The notes beneath the pieces were generated by a model, which saw only the letters and a program-made list of their open reading frames with translations, searched no databases and had not been told where the DNA came from. The translations under genes were made by a program, and so were the position numbers. A DNA stretch of 64,000 bases from Roseomonas gilardii. GTDB lineage: Bacteria; Pseudomonadota; Alphaproteobacteria; Acetobacterales; Acetobacteraceae. The stretch spans positions 981,001 to 1,045,000 of the forward strand of contig NZ_CP015583.1 in the NCBI RefSeq assembly GCF_001941945.1, read 5' to 3'. Shown one piece after another: positions 9,501 to 16,513 of the stretch; position 1 is the first letter of the stretch, and every line of letters starts with the position of its first letter.

Positions 9501-10090
9501 TCCTGAAGCCGCAGGCCATCTACGGCTATTGGAAGTGCGCCGGGCAGGGGAACGACCTGATCCTCTTCGAGGAGGATGGCATGACCGAGGCTTGGCGCGT
9601 CACCCTGCCGCGCCAGCCGAAGCAGGATGGCGAGTGCATCGCGGATTTCGTGCGCGACGTGGAGGAAGGGCCGGAAAGCCGCGACGTCATCGGGTTGCAG
9701 GTGGTGACGGTGGGGCAGAAGGCCTCCGACGTGGCGCGGGAGTGGTTCGAAGGCAACCGCTACCAGGACTATCTCTACCTGCACGGCCTTTCGGTGGAGA
9801 TGGCGGAGGCCATGGCGGAATACGTCCACAAGCGCATCCGCGCCGAATGGGGCTATGCGGGCGAGGACGACCGGGACATGGACCGCATGCTGCAGCAGGG
9901 CTACCGGGGCGGGCGCTACTCCTTCGGCTATCCGGCCTGCCCGAGGCTGGAGGACCAGGAGGGGCTGCTGAAGCTGCTGGGCGCGGAACGGATCGGGGTG
10001 AGCCTGTCGGACGAGCACCAGCTTCATCCGGAGCAGTCAACCTCTGCGATCGTGTTGCACCACCCCCGCGCGAAATACTTCTCAGTCTGA
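6554..10090 (+). CDS. metH: cobalamin-dependent methionine synthase MetH
   Basis: MetH moves a methyl group from 5-methyltetrahydrofolate through cobalamin to homocysteine. The 1178-residue protein shows all four modules. They are the homocysteine domain with zinc Cys near 222 and IGGCCGT near 289-290, the pterin domain (about 340-610), and cap plus B12 domain with GDVHDIGKN, where H735 is the lower cobalt ligand. Last is the C-terminal reactivation domain (about 920-1178), ending in GYRGGRYSFGYPACPRLEDQ and the HPEQSTSAIV stretch. It is slightly shorter than E. coli MetH (1227). A GTG three bases earlier is an alternative start. It is translationally coupled to the ArsR-type regulator. Confidence 0.97.
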   Translation: MSRPHLLEALRDRVLLCDGGMGSRVQALTLDVEKDYWGKENCTEVLNLSRPELVREIHRGYYEAGSDMVLTNSFGGSPITLEEFELGDRAFEINRLSVELAREAAESFADGRHRWVIGDIGPGTKLPSLGHIEYDRLEAALLEQCRGLIAGGADALLTETNQDTLFIKAAVNAAKAAKREAGSDIPIFVQVTVETTGTLLVGPDIAAAATVIDALDVPLVGLNCATGPQEMAEHVRYLAGNWRGLISVQPNAGLPELVDGKTHYPLGAAEMATWMERFVTEDGVNLIGGCCGTSTPHIQALDAMLRRHGGASHRPAPVPRRPVWVPSVASLYGATALRQENAYFSIGERCNANGSKAWRERQAAHDWDGCVAMGREQVGEGSNSLDICTAFVGRDEMAEMNEVVRRFTGSVNAPLVIDSTETPVIEAALKLHGGKPIINSINFEDGEGHATDRMILAKKFGAAVIALTIDEVGMAKTAEDKLRIAERLVDFACNRHGLPQSDLMIDPLTFTIATGNEDDRKLGLWTLEGIRMIRERFPDIQIILGLSNISFGLNPAARHVLNSVFLDHAVKAGMTGAIVHVSKIKPLHLIPPEEVKVAEDLIYDRRAEDYDPLQKLLEMFQGRKAAEVGTRKKAETVEGRLKERIVDGDRKGLEEDLAAAMAAGHAPLAIINELLLDGMKTVGELFGAGKMQLPFVLQSAETMKTAVAWLEPHMERAEGQEKGTIVLATVKGDVHDIGKNLVDIILTNNGYKVVNLGIKVPLQQMVEAVREHRANAIGMSGLLVKSTVVMRENLEEMARQGLEVPVLLGGAALTRNYVEDDCVRAYAPGGAKEGAKDGTTGRVAYARDAFDGLHLMDRVMGNDFDGYLAALQSRRAGKSKNEKRTLGVADPRGFAPVDVNEAQARRKRMAESEAVPAPPFWGARVIEAPPKAIIPFINERSLYQFQWGFRKQGRSLEDFLGWAKQELRPVLKRMLALTEAEDILKPQAIYGYWKCAGQGNDLILFEEDGMTEAWRVTLPRQPKQDGECIADFVRDVEEGPESRDVIGLQVVTVGQKASDVAREWFEGNRYQDYLYLHGLSVEMAEAMAEYVHKRIRAEWGYAGEDDRDMDRMLQQGYRGGRYSFGYPACPRLEDQEGLLKLLGAERIGVSLSDEHQLHPEQSTSAIVLHHPRAKYFSV

Positions 10091-10114
10091 CCGGGGACGG
10101 GCTATGCCCGCCTC

Positions 10115-11008
10115 ATGTCGCTCTCGCTGACCGAACGCACCGCCTGGACCAGCCTGGCTGTGGGCCTCTTCGTGCTGTCCCTGAAGGGGACGGCCTGGTG
10201 GCTCACGGGCAGCACCGCCTTCTTCGCCGAGATGCTGGAGACGGTGGTGAACGTGGCCGCCGCCTCGGCCGCGTTGATGGCCGTACGCTATTCGGCCATG
10301 CCGGCGGACGACAACCACCCCTATGGCCATGCCAAGGCGGAGTATTTCTCCGCCGTGCTGGAGGGGGCGCTGATCGTGGTGGCGGCGACGCTGATCCTGC
10401 AGGAGGTCTGGGCCGCCTGGCAGAATCCGCGCGCGCCGGACCAGCCGGTGATCGGCCTGGTGCTTTCCAGCGCCGCGGCGGCGGTGAACGTGGTCTGGGC
10501 GACGATCCTGCGCCGGCGCGGCAAGCGGCTGGGCTCGCCGGCCCTGGTGGCCGATTCGCACTACCTGATGGCGGATGTCGTCACCTCGGTCGGGGTGGTG
10601 ATCGGCGTCTTCCTGGTCACGGTGACGGGGCTGCTCTGGCTCGACCCGCTGATGGCGGGGGTGACGGCGGTGATGATCCTCTTCTCCGGCCTGCGCCTGC
10701 TGCGGGAAAGCGTGGGCGGGCTGATGGACGAGGCTGCGCCGCCGGAACTGGTGGCGCAGATCCGTGAGCATGTCTCCGCCAACGCGACCGGGGCGCTGGA
10801 GGCGCATGACCTGCGCACCCGCCGGGCCGGGCGCTTCACCTTCATCGACTTCCATCTCGTGGTGCCGGGCGGCATGTCGGTGGACGAGGCCCATGGCATC
10901 TGCGACCGGATCGAGGGCACGCTGAAGCAGGAACTCGGCAGCGTGGTGATTTCCATCCATGTTGAGCCGGACGGGAAGGCCAAGCACAGCGGCGTCGTGG
11001 TGCTGTGA
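10115..11008 (+). CDS. cation diffusion facilitator (CDF) metal exporter
   Basis: The 297-residue protein has the CDF pattern: about six TM segments, the TM2-TM3 loop MPADDNHPYGHAKAEYFSA, the TM5 metal ligands in SHYLMADV and a C-terminal cytoplasmic domain with the ferredoxin-like HDLRTRRAGR. CDF pumps export divalent metals against protons. Compared with YiiP, the two TM2 Asp ligands are Glu and Asn here (MLETVVNV), so selectivity may not be zinc. It starts 24 bases after metH and reads the same way, within a run that ends in a cobalamin adenosyltransferase. Cobalt or another B12-related metal is a speculation. Confidence 0.9.
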   Translation: MSLSLTERTAWTSLAVGLFVLSLKGTAWWLTGSTAFFAEMLETVVNVAAASAALMAVRYSAMPADDNHPYGHAKAEYFSAVLEGALIVVAATLILQEVWAAWQNPRAPDQPVIGLVLSSAAAAVNVVWATILRRRGKRLGSPALVADSHYLMADVVTSVGVVIGVFLVTVTGLLWLDPLMAGVTAVMILFSGLRLLRESVGGLMDEAAPPELVAQIREHVSANATGALEAHDLRTRRAGRFTFIDFHLVVPGGMSVDEAHGICDRIEGTLKQELGSVVISIHVEPDGKAKHSGVVVL

Positions 11009-11041
11009 GCCGGGGGTGCTGACAGGCGCCGGTTCCGGGCC

Positions 11042-11986
11042 GTGAGGGCGATGCGCCCCCTGCCGGGAGCGGCCGTGCGGGCGTTGCGGCCGGGGGCGCG
11101 GCCTCCGCGCCGGGCCGCCGGTCGTTCCCTGGCCTGCCTCCCTGCCTGGGCGCCGCCGCTTTCGCTGCTGCTGCATGGCGCCGTGCTGGCGGCGCTGCTG
11201 GGGCTGCTGACGCCGGAAGCGGTGCATGAGCCGGTGCGGATGACAGGCATCCCCCTGGTATGGATCGGCGAGGGGGAGGGCAGCACCGCCCGGCGCCCCG
11301 CCGAACTGCCGCCCCCGGTGGCGGCGGCACCGCCCGAGGCGCCGGAGACCCCGCCTGTGCCGCCCGCGCCGGATGCCGCGCCCGTGCCGCCGCTGGCCCA
11401 GGCCGTCACCGCGGCCGGGCTGGAGGCGCCGCCCGCTCCGGAGGCGGGGAACCTCCCCATGCCGCCCCCCGATGCGCCGGTGCCCGTGACCTCGCCCGCC
11501 CCGGCGGCGGGGCTCTCGCCGCAGCCGCTGGATGAACTGCCCCTGCCGCCTCCGCCGCCCGGCCCGCCGCAGCGCCGTCCCGCGCCGCCGCAGCCGCCCG
11601 CCCAGGCCGCGCCGTCGCCCGACCCGGGCCGGGCGAAGCTGGCGCTCGATGCTTCCGTGGGCGGTATGCGGCTCGGTGCCGGCAGCGGTGGCATGCCGGG
11701 GGAGAGCCGGGGCCCCGGCATGCCCGCCGCCGGCTGCGCGGAGGCCATCGGCCTGCCGCCGGGCGGGGCCGGGCATCACAATGCCGGCTTCGTCGGGTTG
11801 CGGCTGCGCCTTTCCGACAACGGCCGGGTGGTGGAGGCCAGGGTGGCGGTCAGCAGTGGCTTTCCCGCGCTGGACGACTGGGCCCGGACGCGGATCAAGC
11901 GCTGCCGCTTCACCCCCGCCCTGCGCGATGGCCGGCCGGTCTGGTCCAGCTACAACACCTCCGTCTATTTCGACGAAGCCCAGTGA
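11042..11986 (+). CDS. TonB family energy transducer
   Basis: The 314-residue protein has a basic N-terminus, one hydrophobic anchor (about residues 35-58), a long Pro/Ala-rich periplasmic spacer and a C-terminal TonB domain (GLRLRLSDNGRVVEARVAVS, then ALDDWARTRIKRCRFTPALR). TonB carries proton-motive energy from ExbBD to outer-membrane receptors. ExbB/ExbD and a receptor are not in the window. It lies between the CDF gene and the adenosyltransferase, 33 and 31 bases away, so vitamin B12 uptake is a plausible role. The start is a GTG at 11042. An ATG at 11051 is also possible. Confidence 0.8.
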   Translation: MRAMRPLPGAAVRALRPGARPPRRAAGRSLACLPAWAPPLSLLLHGAVLAALLGLLTPEAVHEPVRMTGIPLVWIGEGEGSTARRPAELPPPVAAAPPEAPETPPVPPAPDAAPVPPLAQAVTAAGLEAPPAPEAGNLPMPPPDAPVPVTSPAPAAGLSPQPLDELPLPPPPPGPPQRRPAPPQPPAQAAPSPDPGRAKLALDASVGGMRLGAGSGGMPGESRGPGMPAAGCAEAIGLPPGGAGHHNAGFVGLRLRLSDNGRVVEARVAVSSGFPALDDWARTRIKRCRFTPALRDGRPVWSSYNTSVYFDEAQ

Positions 11987-12017
11987 CTCTGGGCCCACTG
12001 ACTTCGGAGAGGCCCTC

Positions 12018-12578
12018 ATGGTGAAGCTCGACGTCATCACCACGCGTGGCGGCGATGGTGGAGAGACCTCGCTAGGCGACGGCACGCGGCTCCGCAAGGA
12101 CGCGCTGCGGATCACCGTGATCGGCACGGTGGACGAGCTGAATGCCTGCCTGGGCCTGGTCCGGCTGCACACGGGCGGAAGGCCGGAGGCGGACGCCATG
12201 CTGGCACGCCTGCAGAACGATCTCTTCGACCTGGGCGCCGATCTTGCCGTGCCCGGCGGCGATCCCGGCCGGCTGCGGATCAGCGACCGGCAATGCGCCC
12301 GGCTGGAGGCCGAGGTCGCGGCCATGAATGCGGCGATCCCGCCCCTGCGCTCCTTCGTCCTGCCCGGCGGTACGCCGGGGGCAGCGCAGGCCCATCTGGC
12401 GCGTACCGTGGCGCGCCGGGCGGAGCGCGAATTCGTGCAGCTCGCCGGCCAGGAGGTTCTGAATCCGGCGGCGCTGCGCTATCTGAACCGGATGTCCGAT
12501 CACCTCTTCGTTATGGCGCGGCATCTGAACAAGAACGGGGCGTGCGATGTCCTGTGGATTCCGGGGCAGAACCGTTAA
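12018..12578 (+). CDS. ATP:cob(I)alamin adenosyltransferase, PduO type
   Basis: The enzyme makes adenosylcobalamin from cob(I)alamin and ATP. The 186-residue protein has the family signatures: TRGGDGGETSLGDG at 9-22, VDELNACLG at 38-46, RSFVLPGGTPGAAQAHLART and the C-terminal NRMSDHLFVMAR. Length is normal. The ATG at 12018 has CGGAGAGG just upstream. It is the last gene of the rightward metH run. Together with MetH and TonB it points to cobalamin use as a shared theme. A perfect 8-bp inverted repeat follows the stop by 12 bases. Confidence 0.93.
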   Translation: MVKLDVITTRGGDGGETSLGDGTRLRKDALRITVIGTVDELNACLGLVRLHTGGRPEADAMLARLQNDLFDLGADLAVPGGDPGRLRISDRQCARLEAEVAAMNAAIPPLRSFVLPGGTPGAAQAHLARTVARRAEREFVQLAGQEVLNPAALRYLNRMSDHLFVMARHLNKNGACDVLWIPGQNR

Positions 12579-12590
12579 CGGACAACGCTC

Positions 12591-12610
12591 TTTCGTGATG
12601 CGTCACGAAA
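12591..12610. promoter_or_regulatory. 20-bp inverted repeat between pduO and opgG
   Basis: TTTCGTGA and TCACGAAA (perfect 8-bp arms, 4-base centre) lie 12 bases after the adenosyltransferase stop. There is no T tract, so this looks more like an operator for opgG than a terminator. The same 206-bp gap (12579-12784) also holds hairpins at 12691-12713 (CCACCAT/ATGGTGG) and 12724-12743 (CCGCCC/GGGCGG). An opgG transcript starting near the repeat would have a structured leader. Confidence 0.4.
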
Positions 12611-12784
12611 TTGCCCAACCCTTGCCAAACGTCCGCGATCTAAGCCGTTAGCAACCTTTCCCGCCCAGCCTGTGCTGGCCGGGTGGGCCACCACCATTCC
12701 TTGCGGATGGTGGACCGGGTCCACCGCCCCATGCGAAGGGCGGGACCCAAACACGACGTTCCTGTGTTCCTTTCGGAGGTGCCG

Positions 12785-14332
12785 GTGCTCCGCCGCGATC
12801 TGCTCACCACGATTCCCGCCGCCTTCGCCCTTGCCGGGATGGCGCGCGAGGCCGCCGCCCAGTCCCCGGCCCCTTCCGGCGGGGCCCAGCCATCCAATGC
12901 TCCGGCGCCCTTCGACGGGAATGCGGTGCGCGGCATGGCGCGCGACCTCGCCGCCAGGCCCTTCCGCGCGCCGGACAGCGATCTGCCGCGTGAACTGGCA
13001 GACCTGACCTATGACAAGTACCGCGACATCCGCTTCAACCCGCAGCGTGCCTGGTGGCGCGATGGCGGGCTGCCCTTCCAGATGCAGCTCTTCCACCGCG
13101 GCTTCCTCTACAAGCAGCGGGTGGAGATGTACGAGGTCGCGGAGGGCAGGGCGCAGCGCATCCTCTACAGCCCGGACCTGTTCAACTTCCAGAACCTGGA
13201 GCCGCCCAAGCCTGCCGATCTCGGCTTCGCCGGCTTCCGCCTGCATGCGCCGATCAACCGGCCGGACTATTTCGACGAGGTCTGCGCCTTCCTCGGCGCC
13301 TCCTATTTCCGCGCCGTGGCCAAGGACCTGATCTATGGCCTCTCGGCACGCGGCCTCGCCCTCAAGACGGCGGAACCCTCGGGCGAGGAATTCCCCTTCT
13401 TCCGGGCCTTCTGGGTGGAGCGGCCCCGGCCGGGGGTAAATTCCATCACCGTCTGGGCCCTGCTCGACAGCCAGAGCGCCGCGGCCTCCTACCGCTTCAC
13501 CATCCGCCCGGGCACGGACACGGTCTTCGACACGGAGGCCACGATCTTCCCGCGCGTGGACATCGCCGCTGCCGGCATCGCGCCGCTGACCAGCATGTTC
13601 TGGTTCGCTGCCAATGACCGGGGCGGGGTCGATGACTACCGCCCCGCCGTGCACGATTCCGACGGGCTGATGATGCTGTCCGGCCGGGGCGAGCAGATCT
13701 GGCGGCCGCTGCACAACCCGCGCGACCTGCAGGTGAGCTATTTCGGTGACGTGAACCCGCGCGGCTTCGGGCTGATGCAGCGCAAGCGCGCCTTCACCAA
13801 TTTCGACGACCTGGAGGCGCATTACGAGCGCCGCCCGAGCGCCTGGGTGGAGCCGATCGGCGACTGGGGCGAGGGGGCGGTGCAACTCGTCGAGATCCCG
13901 ACAAGTTCCGAGATCCACGACAACATCGTCATGGCCTGGCGGCCGAAGGAGCCGCTGAAGGCGAAGGGGGAATACGGCTTCGTCTATCGCCTGCACTGGC
14001 TGCCGCAATGGACGGGCCGGCCGGAGCTGGGGCGGGTGACGGACACCCGTGTCGGCGCCGGGATCAACAACCCGAACGCGCGGCTCTTCGTCATCGGCAT
14101 GGCGGGCGGCAAGCTGGATTCGCTGCCCGCCGACGCGAAGCCGGCGCTCGACGTCACCGCCGACAAGGGGCAGATCCGCAATCCCGTGGCGCAGCCCAAT
14201 GGCGAGACCGGGGGCTGGCGCGTTTCCTTCGAGCTGGAGCCCGGCAGAGAGACGCAGGTGGAGCTGCGCGCCGTGCTGCGCCTGGGTGACGAGCCGCTGG
14301 CGGAGAGCTGGGTGTACCGATGGACGGCGTGA
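12785..14332 (+). CDS. opgG: periplasmic glucan biosynthesis protein OpgG/OpgD
   Basis: OpgG/MdoG acts in the periplasm to build osmoregulated periplasmic glucans after OpgH has made the glucose backbone. The 515-residue length fits. I place the start at GTG 12785, because CGGAGG lies five bases upstream and the product then begins with Arg-Arg-Asp-Leu-Leu and a hydrophobic stretch ending Ala-Ala-Ala-Gln, a likely Tat signal. E. coli OpgD rather than OpgG uses Tat. Family features include YDKYRDIRFNP, GFRLHAPIN, YFRA and FWVERPRPG. The stop overlaps the opgH start by 13 bases. The leader contains an inverted repeat and hairpins. Confidence 0.93.
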   Translation: MLRRDLLTTIPAAFALAGMAREAAAQSPAPSGGAQPSNAPAPFDGNAVRGMARDLAARPFRAPDSDLPRELADLTYDKYRDIRFNPQRAWWRDGGLPFQMQLFHRGFLYKQRVEMYEVAEGRAQRILYSPDLFNFQNLEPPKPADLGFAGFRLHAPINRPDYFDEVCAFLGASYFRAVAKDLIYGLSARGLALKTAEPSGEEFPFFRAFWVERPRPGVNSITVWALLDSQSAAASYRFTIRPGTDTVFDTEATIFPRVDIAAAGIAPLTSMFWFAANDRGGVDDYRPAVHDSDGLMMLSGRGEQIWRPLHNPRDLQVSYFGDVNPRGFGLMQRKRAFTNFDDLEAHYERRPSAWVEPIGDWGEGAVQLVEIPTSSEIHDNIVMAWRPKEPLKAKGEYGFVYRLHWLPQWTGRPELGRVTDTRVGAGINNPNARLFVIGMAGGKLDSLPADAKPALDVTADKGQIRNPVAQPNGETGGWRVSFELEPGRETQVELRAVLRLGDEPLAESWVYRWTA

Positions 14333-16491
14333 CGACGGACACGCCGCGCCAGCTCCATCCCGCCGATCCCGGCTGGCATGCCCTGCCGCCCGAGGCGCCG
14401 CTCGCCATGCCGGTGCAGGACCTGCGCGGCCCTACGCCGCCGGGCGGGCCGGCCAGCCGCCCTTCCGCGCCCCGCCTGATGGCGTTGCGCCGGCTGCTGG
14501 TGATCGGGGGCGCCGTGGCGCTGACGGCACTGGGCGGGCGGGAGATGTATCTCGTGCTCGATCTCAGCCGCCCGACCACGTTGCAGATCGTGCTCTTCCT
14601 GCTCTTCCTTGTGCTCTTCGCCTGGGTGGCGCTCAGCTTCACCTCTGCCCTGGCGGGGTTCTTTCGCATGCTGGCCGGACCGGACCGGCGGCTCGGCATC
14701 TCCGCGCGCGATCCGCTGCCGGAGCTGCGCGGCCGCACGGCGCTGCTGATGCCCGTCTACAACGAGGCGCCGGAGCGGGTGATGGCGGCCTTGCAGGCGA
14801 TGCACGAATCCCTGGCGGCGCTGGGCAAGGGCGAGAGCTTCGACATCTTCATCCTCAGCGACACCACCGATGCCGATGCCTGGGTGGCGGAGGAGGCGGC
14901 CTTCCTGGCGCTGCGCGGGCGCACCGGGGACCATGACCGCATCTTCTACCGCCGCCGCCCGAAGAACACCGAGCGCAAGTCGGGCAACATCGCCGAATGG
15001 GTGACGCGCTTCGGCGGCGCCTATCCGCAGATGCTGATCCTCGACGCCGACAGTGTCATGGAGGGCGGGACGCTGGTGCGCCTCGCCGCCGCGATGGAGC
15101 GGCACGAGGATGTCGGGCTGATCCAGACCTTGCCGGTGATCGTCAACGGCCGCTCGCTCTTCGCGCGGATGCAGCAGTTCGCGGGCCGCGTCTATGGGCC
15201 GTTGATCGCCGAGGGCATCGCCTGGTGGCATGGCACGGAAGGCAACTACTGGGGCCACAACGCCATGATCCGCACCCGTGCCTTCGCGGAACAGGCGGGC
15301 CTGCCGCATCTGCGGGGACGCAAGCCCTTCGGTGGCCATATCCTGAGCCATGACTTCGTCGAGGCGGCGCTGATGCGGCGCGGCGGCTGGGCGATCCACA
15401 TGGTGCCCTCGCTGCGGGGCTCCTACGAGGAAAGCCCGCCCTCGCTCACCGATCTCGCCATCCGCGACCGGCGCTGGGCGCAGGGGAACCTCCAGCACAT
15501 GGCGGTGCTGCCGGCGCGGGGCCTGCACTGGGTCAGCCGGCTGCACCTGCTGACGGGCATCGGTTCCTACATCACCGCGCCGCTCTGGTTCCTCTTCCTG
15601 GTGGTGGGCATCCTGACCTCCCTGCAGGCGCGCTTCATCCGGCCGGAATACTTCCCCTCCGGCCCAAGCCTCTTCCCTGACTGGCCGGTGGTGGACCCGG
15701 TGCGCGCCATGTGGGTCTTCATCGGCACGATGGGACTGCTGCTGCTGCCGAAGCTGCTCGCCTGGATCGCGCTGGCCTTCCGCCCGGCGGACCGTCGAGG
15801 CTGCGGCGGGGCCATCCGCGCCTTCGCCAGCATGCTGGTGGAAACGGTGATCGCGGGGCTGATGGCGCCGATCACCATGCTCACCCAGTCGGTGGACGTG
15901 GCCTCCATCCTGCTCGGCCGGGATAGCGGCTGGAACGCGCAGCAGCGCGAGGATGGCAGCCTGCCCTTCCGCGAGGTGCTGCGGCTCTATTGGCGGCATA
16001 CGGTGTTCGGCCTGCTCTTCGGCGGGGCCGCCTGGCTGGTCTCGCCCTATCTGGCACTCTGGATGCTGCCGGTGGTCCTCGGCCTCGCCCTGGCGGTGCC
16101 GCTGGCGGGCTGGACGGCGCGGCGCGGGGCGGGGGAGGCGTTGCGTCGGCTGGGGCTGCTGCTGATCCCCGAGGAGCGGCAGGTTCCCGCCGTGCTGGAT
16201 CGCGCCAATGCGCTGTATCGCGAATGGCGGGACCGGCCCGCCGCGCCGGCGGAAGCCGTCCGCCACCTGGCGGGCGATCCGGTGCTGGCCGAAGCGCATC
16301 GCCGGATGCTGCCGCCGCCGCGCCGCCCGCGGCTGGACCCGCTCGATCCCGCGCTGCTGCTGGGCCTGGCGCGGGTGGAGGAGGCGGAACGACTGGAGGA
16401 AGTGCTGCCGGTCCTGTCACGGGCGGAAAAGGCCGCCGTGCTCGGCGATGCCCGTGGGCTGGACCGGCTGCTGGCCCTGGCGGGGCGGTGA
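14320..16491 (+). CDS. opgH: glucans biosynthesis glucosyltransferase OpgH
   Basis: OpgH/MdoH is the inner-membrane enzyme that polymerises UDP-glucose and moves the glucan outward. The 723-residue protein has two N-terminal TM segments, a family GT2 catalytic domain with the Asp motifs (SDTTDAD, ILDADSVMEGG), the acceptor motif near HDFVEAALMRRGGW, the RDRRWAQGN (QxxRW-like) motif and further TM segments. Its ATG lies inside the end of opgG, so translation is coupled. E. coli OpgH is longer (847). The difference is mainly at the termini. Confidence 0.95.
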   Translation: MDGVTTDTPRQLHPADPGWHALPPEAPLAMPVQDLRGPTPPGGPASRPSAPRLMALRRLLVIGGAVALTALGGREMYLVLDLSRPTTLQIVLFLLFLVLFAWVALSFTSALAGFFRMLAGPDRRLGISARDPLPELRGRTALLMPVYNEAPERVMAALQAMHESLAALGKGESFDIFILSDTTDADAWVAEEAAFLALRGRTGDHDRIFYRRRPKNTERKSGNIAEWVTRFGGAYPQMLILDADSVMEGGTLVRLAAAMERHEDVGLIQTLPVIVNGRSLFARMQQFAGRVYGPLIAEGIAWWHGTEGNYWGHNAMIRTRAFAEQAGLPHLRGRKPFGGHILSHDFVEAALMRRGGWAIHMVPSLRGSYEESPPSLTDLAIRDRRWAQGNLQHMAVLPARGLHWVSRLHLLTGIGSYITAPLWFLFLVVGILTSLQARFIRPEYFPSGPSLFPDWPVVDPVRAMWVFIGTMGLLLLPKLLAWIALAFRPADRRGCGGAIRAFASMLVETVIAGLMAPITMLTQSVDVASILLGRDSGWNAQQREDGSLPFREVLRLYWRHTVFGLLFGGAAWLVSPYLALWMLPVVLGLALAVPLAGWTARRGAGEALRRLGLLLIPEERQVPAVLDRANALYREWRDRPAAPAEAVRHLAGDPVLAEAHRRMLPPPRRPRLDPLDPALLLGLARVEEAERLEEVLPVLSRAEKAAVLGDARGLDRLLALAGR

Positions 16492-16495
16492 TGGG

Positions 16496-16513
16496 GCGGG
16501 GGCGCGCCCCCGC
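16496..16513. terminator. palindromic terminator between convergent genes
   Basis: GCGGGGGCGCGCCCCCGC is a perfect 18-bp palindrome that exactly fills the space between the opgH stop and the stop of the convergent GGDEF-EAL gene. It can serve both strands. No T tract follows. Confidence 0.5.

Noticed and set aside
6245-10027. 1260-residue open frame on the minus strand opposite metH
   Set aside because: It is the antisense frame of a high-GC gene. The translation is His/Arg/Leu-rich without any domain, and metH on the plus strand is certain. Similar long frames at 1255-3327, 13984-16299, 16208-19027 and 60600-62774 were dropped for the same reason.
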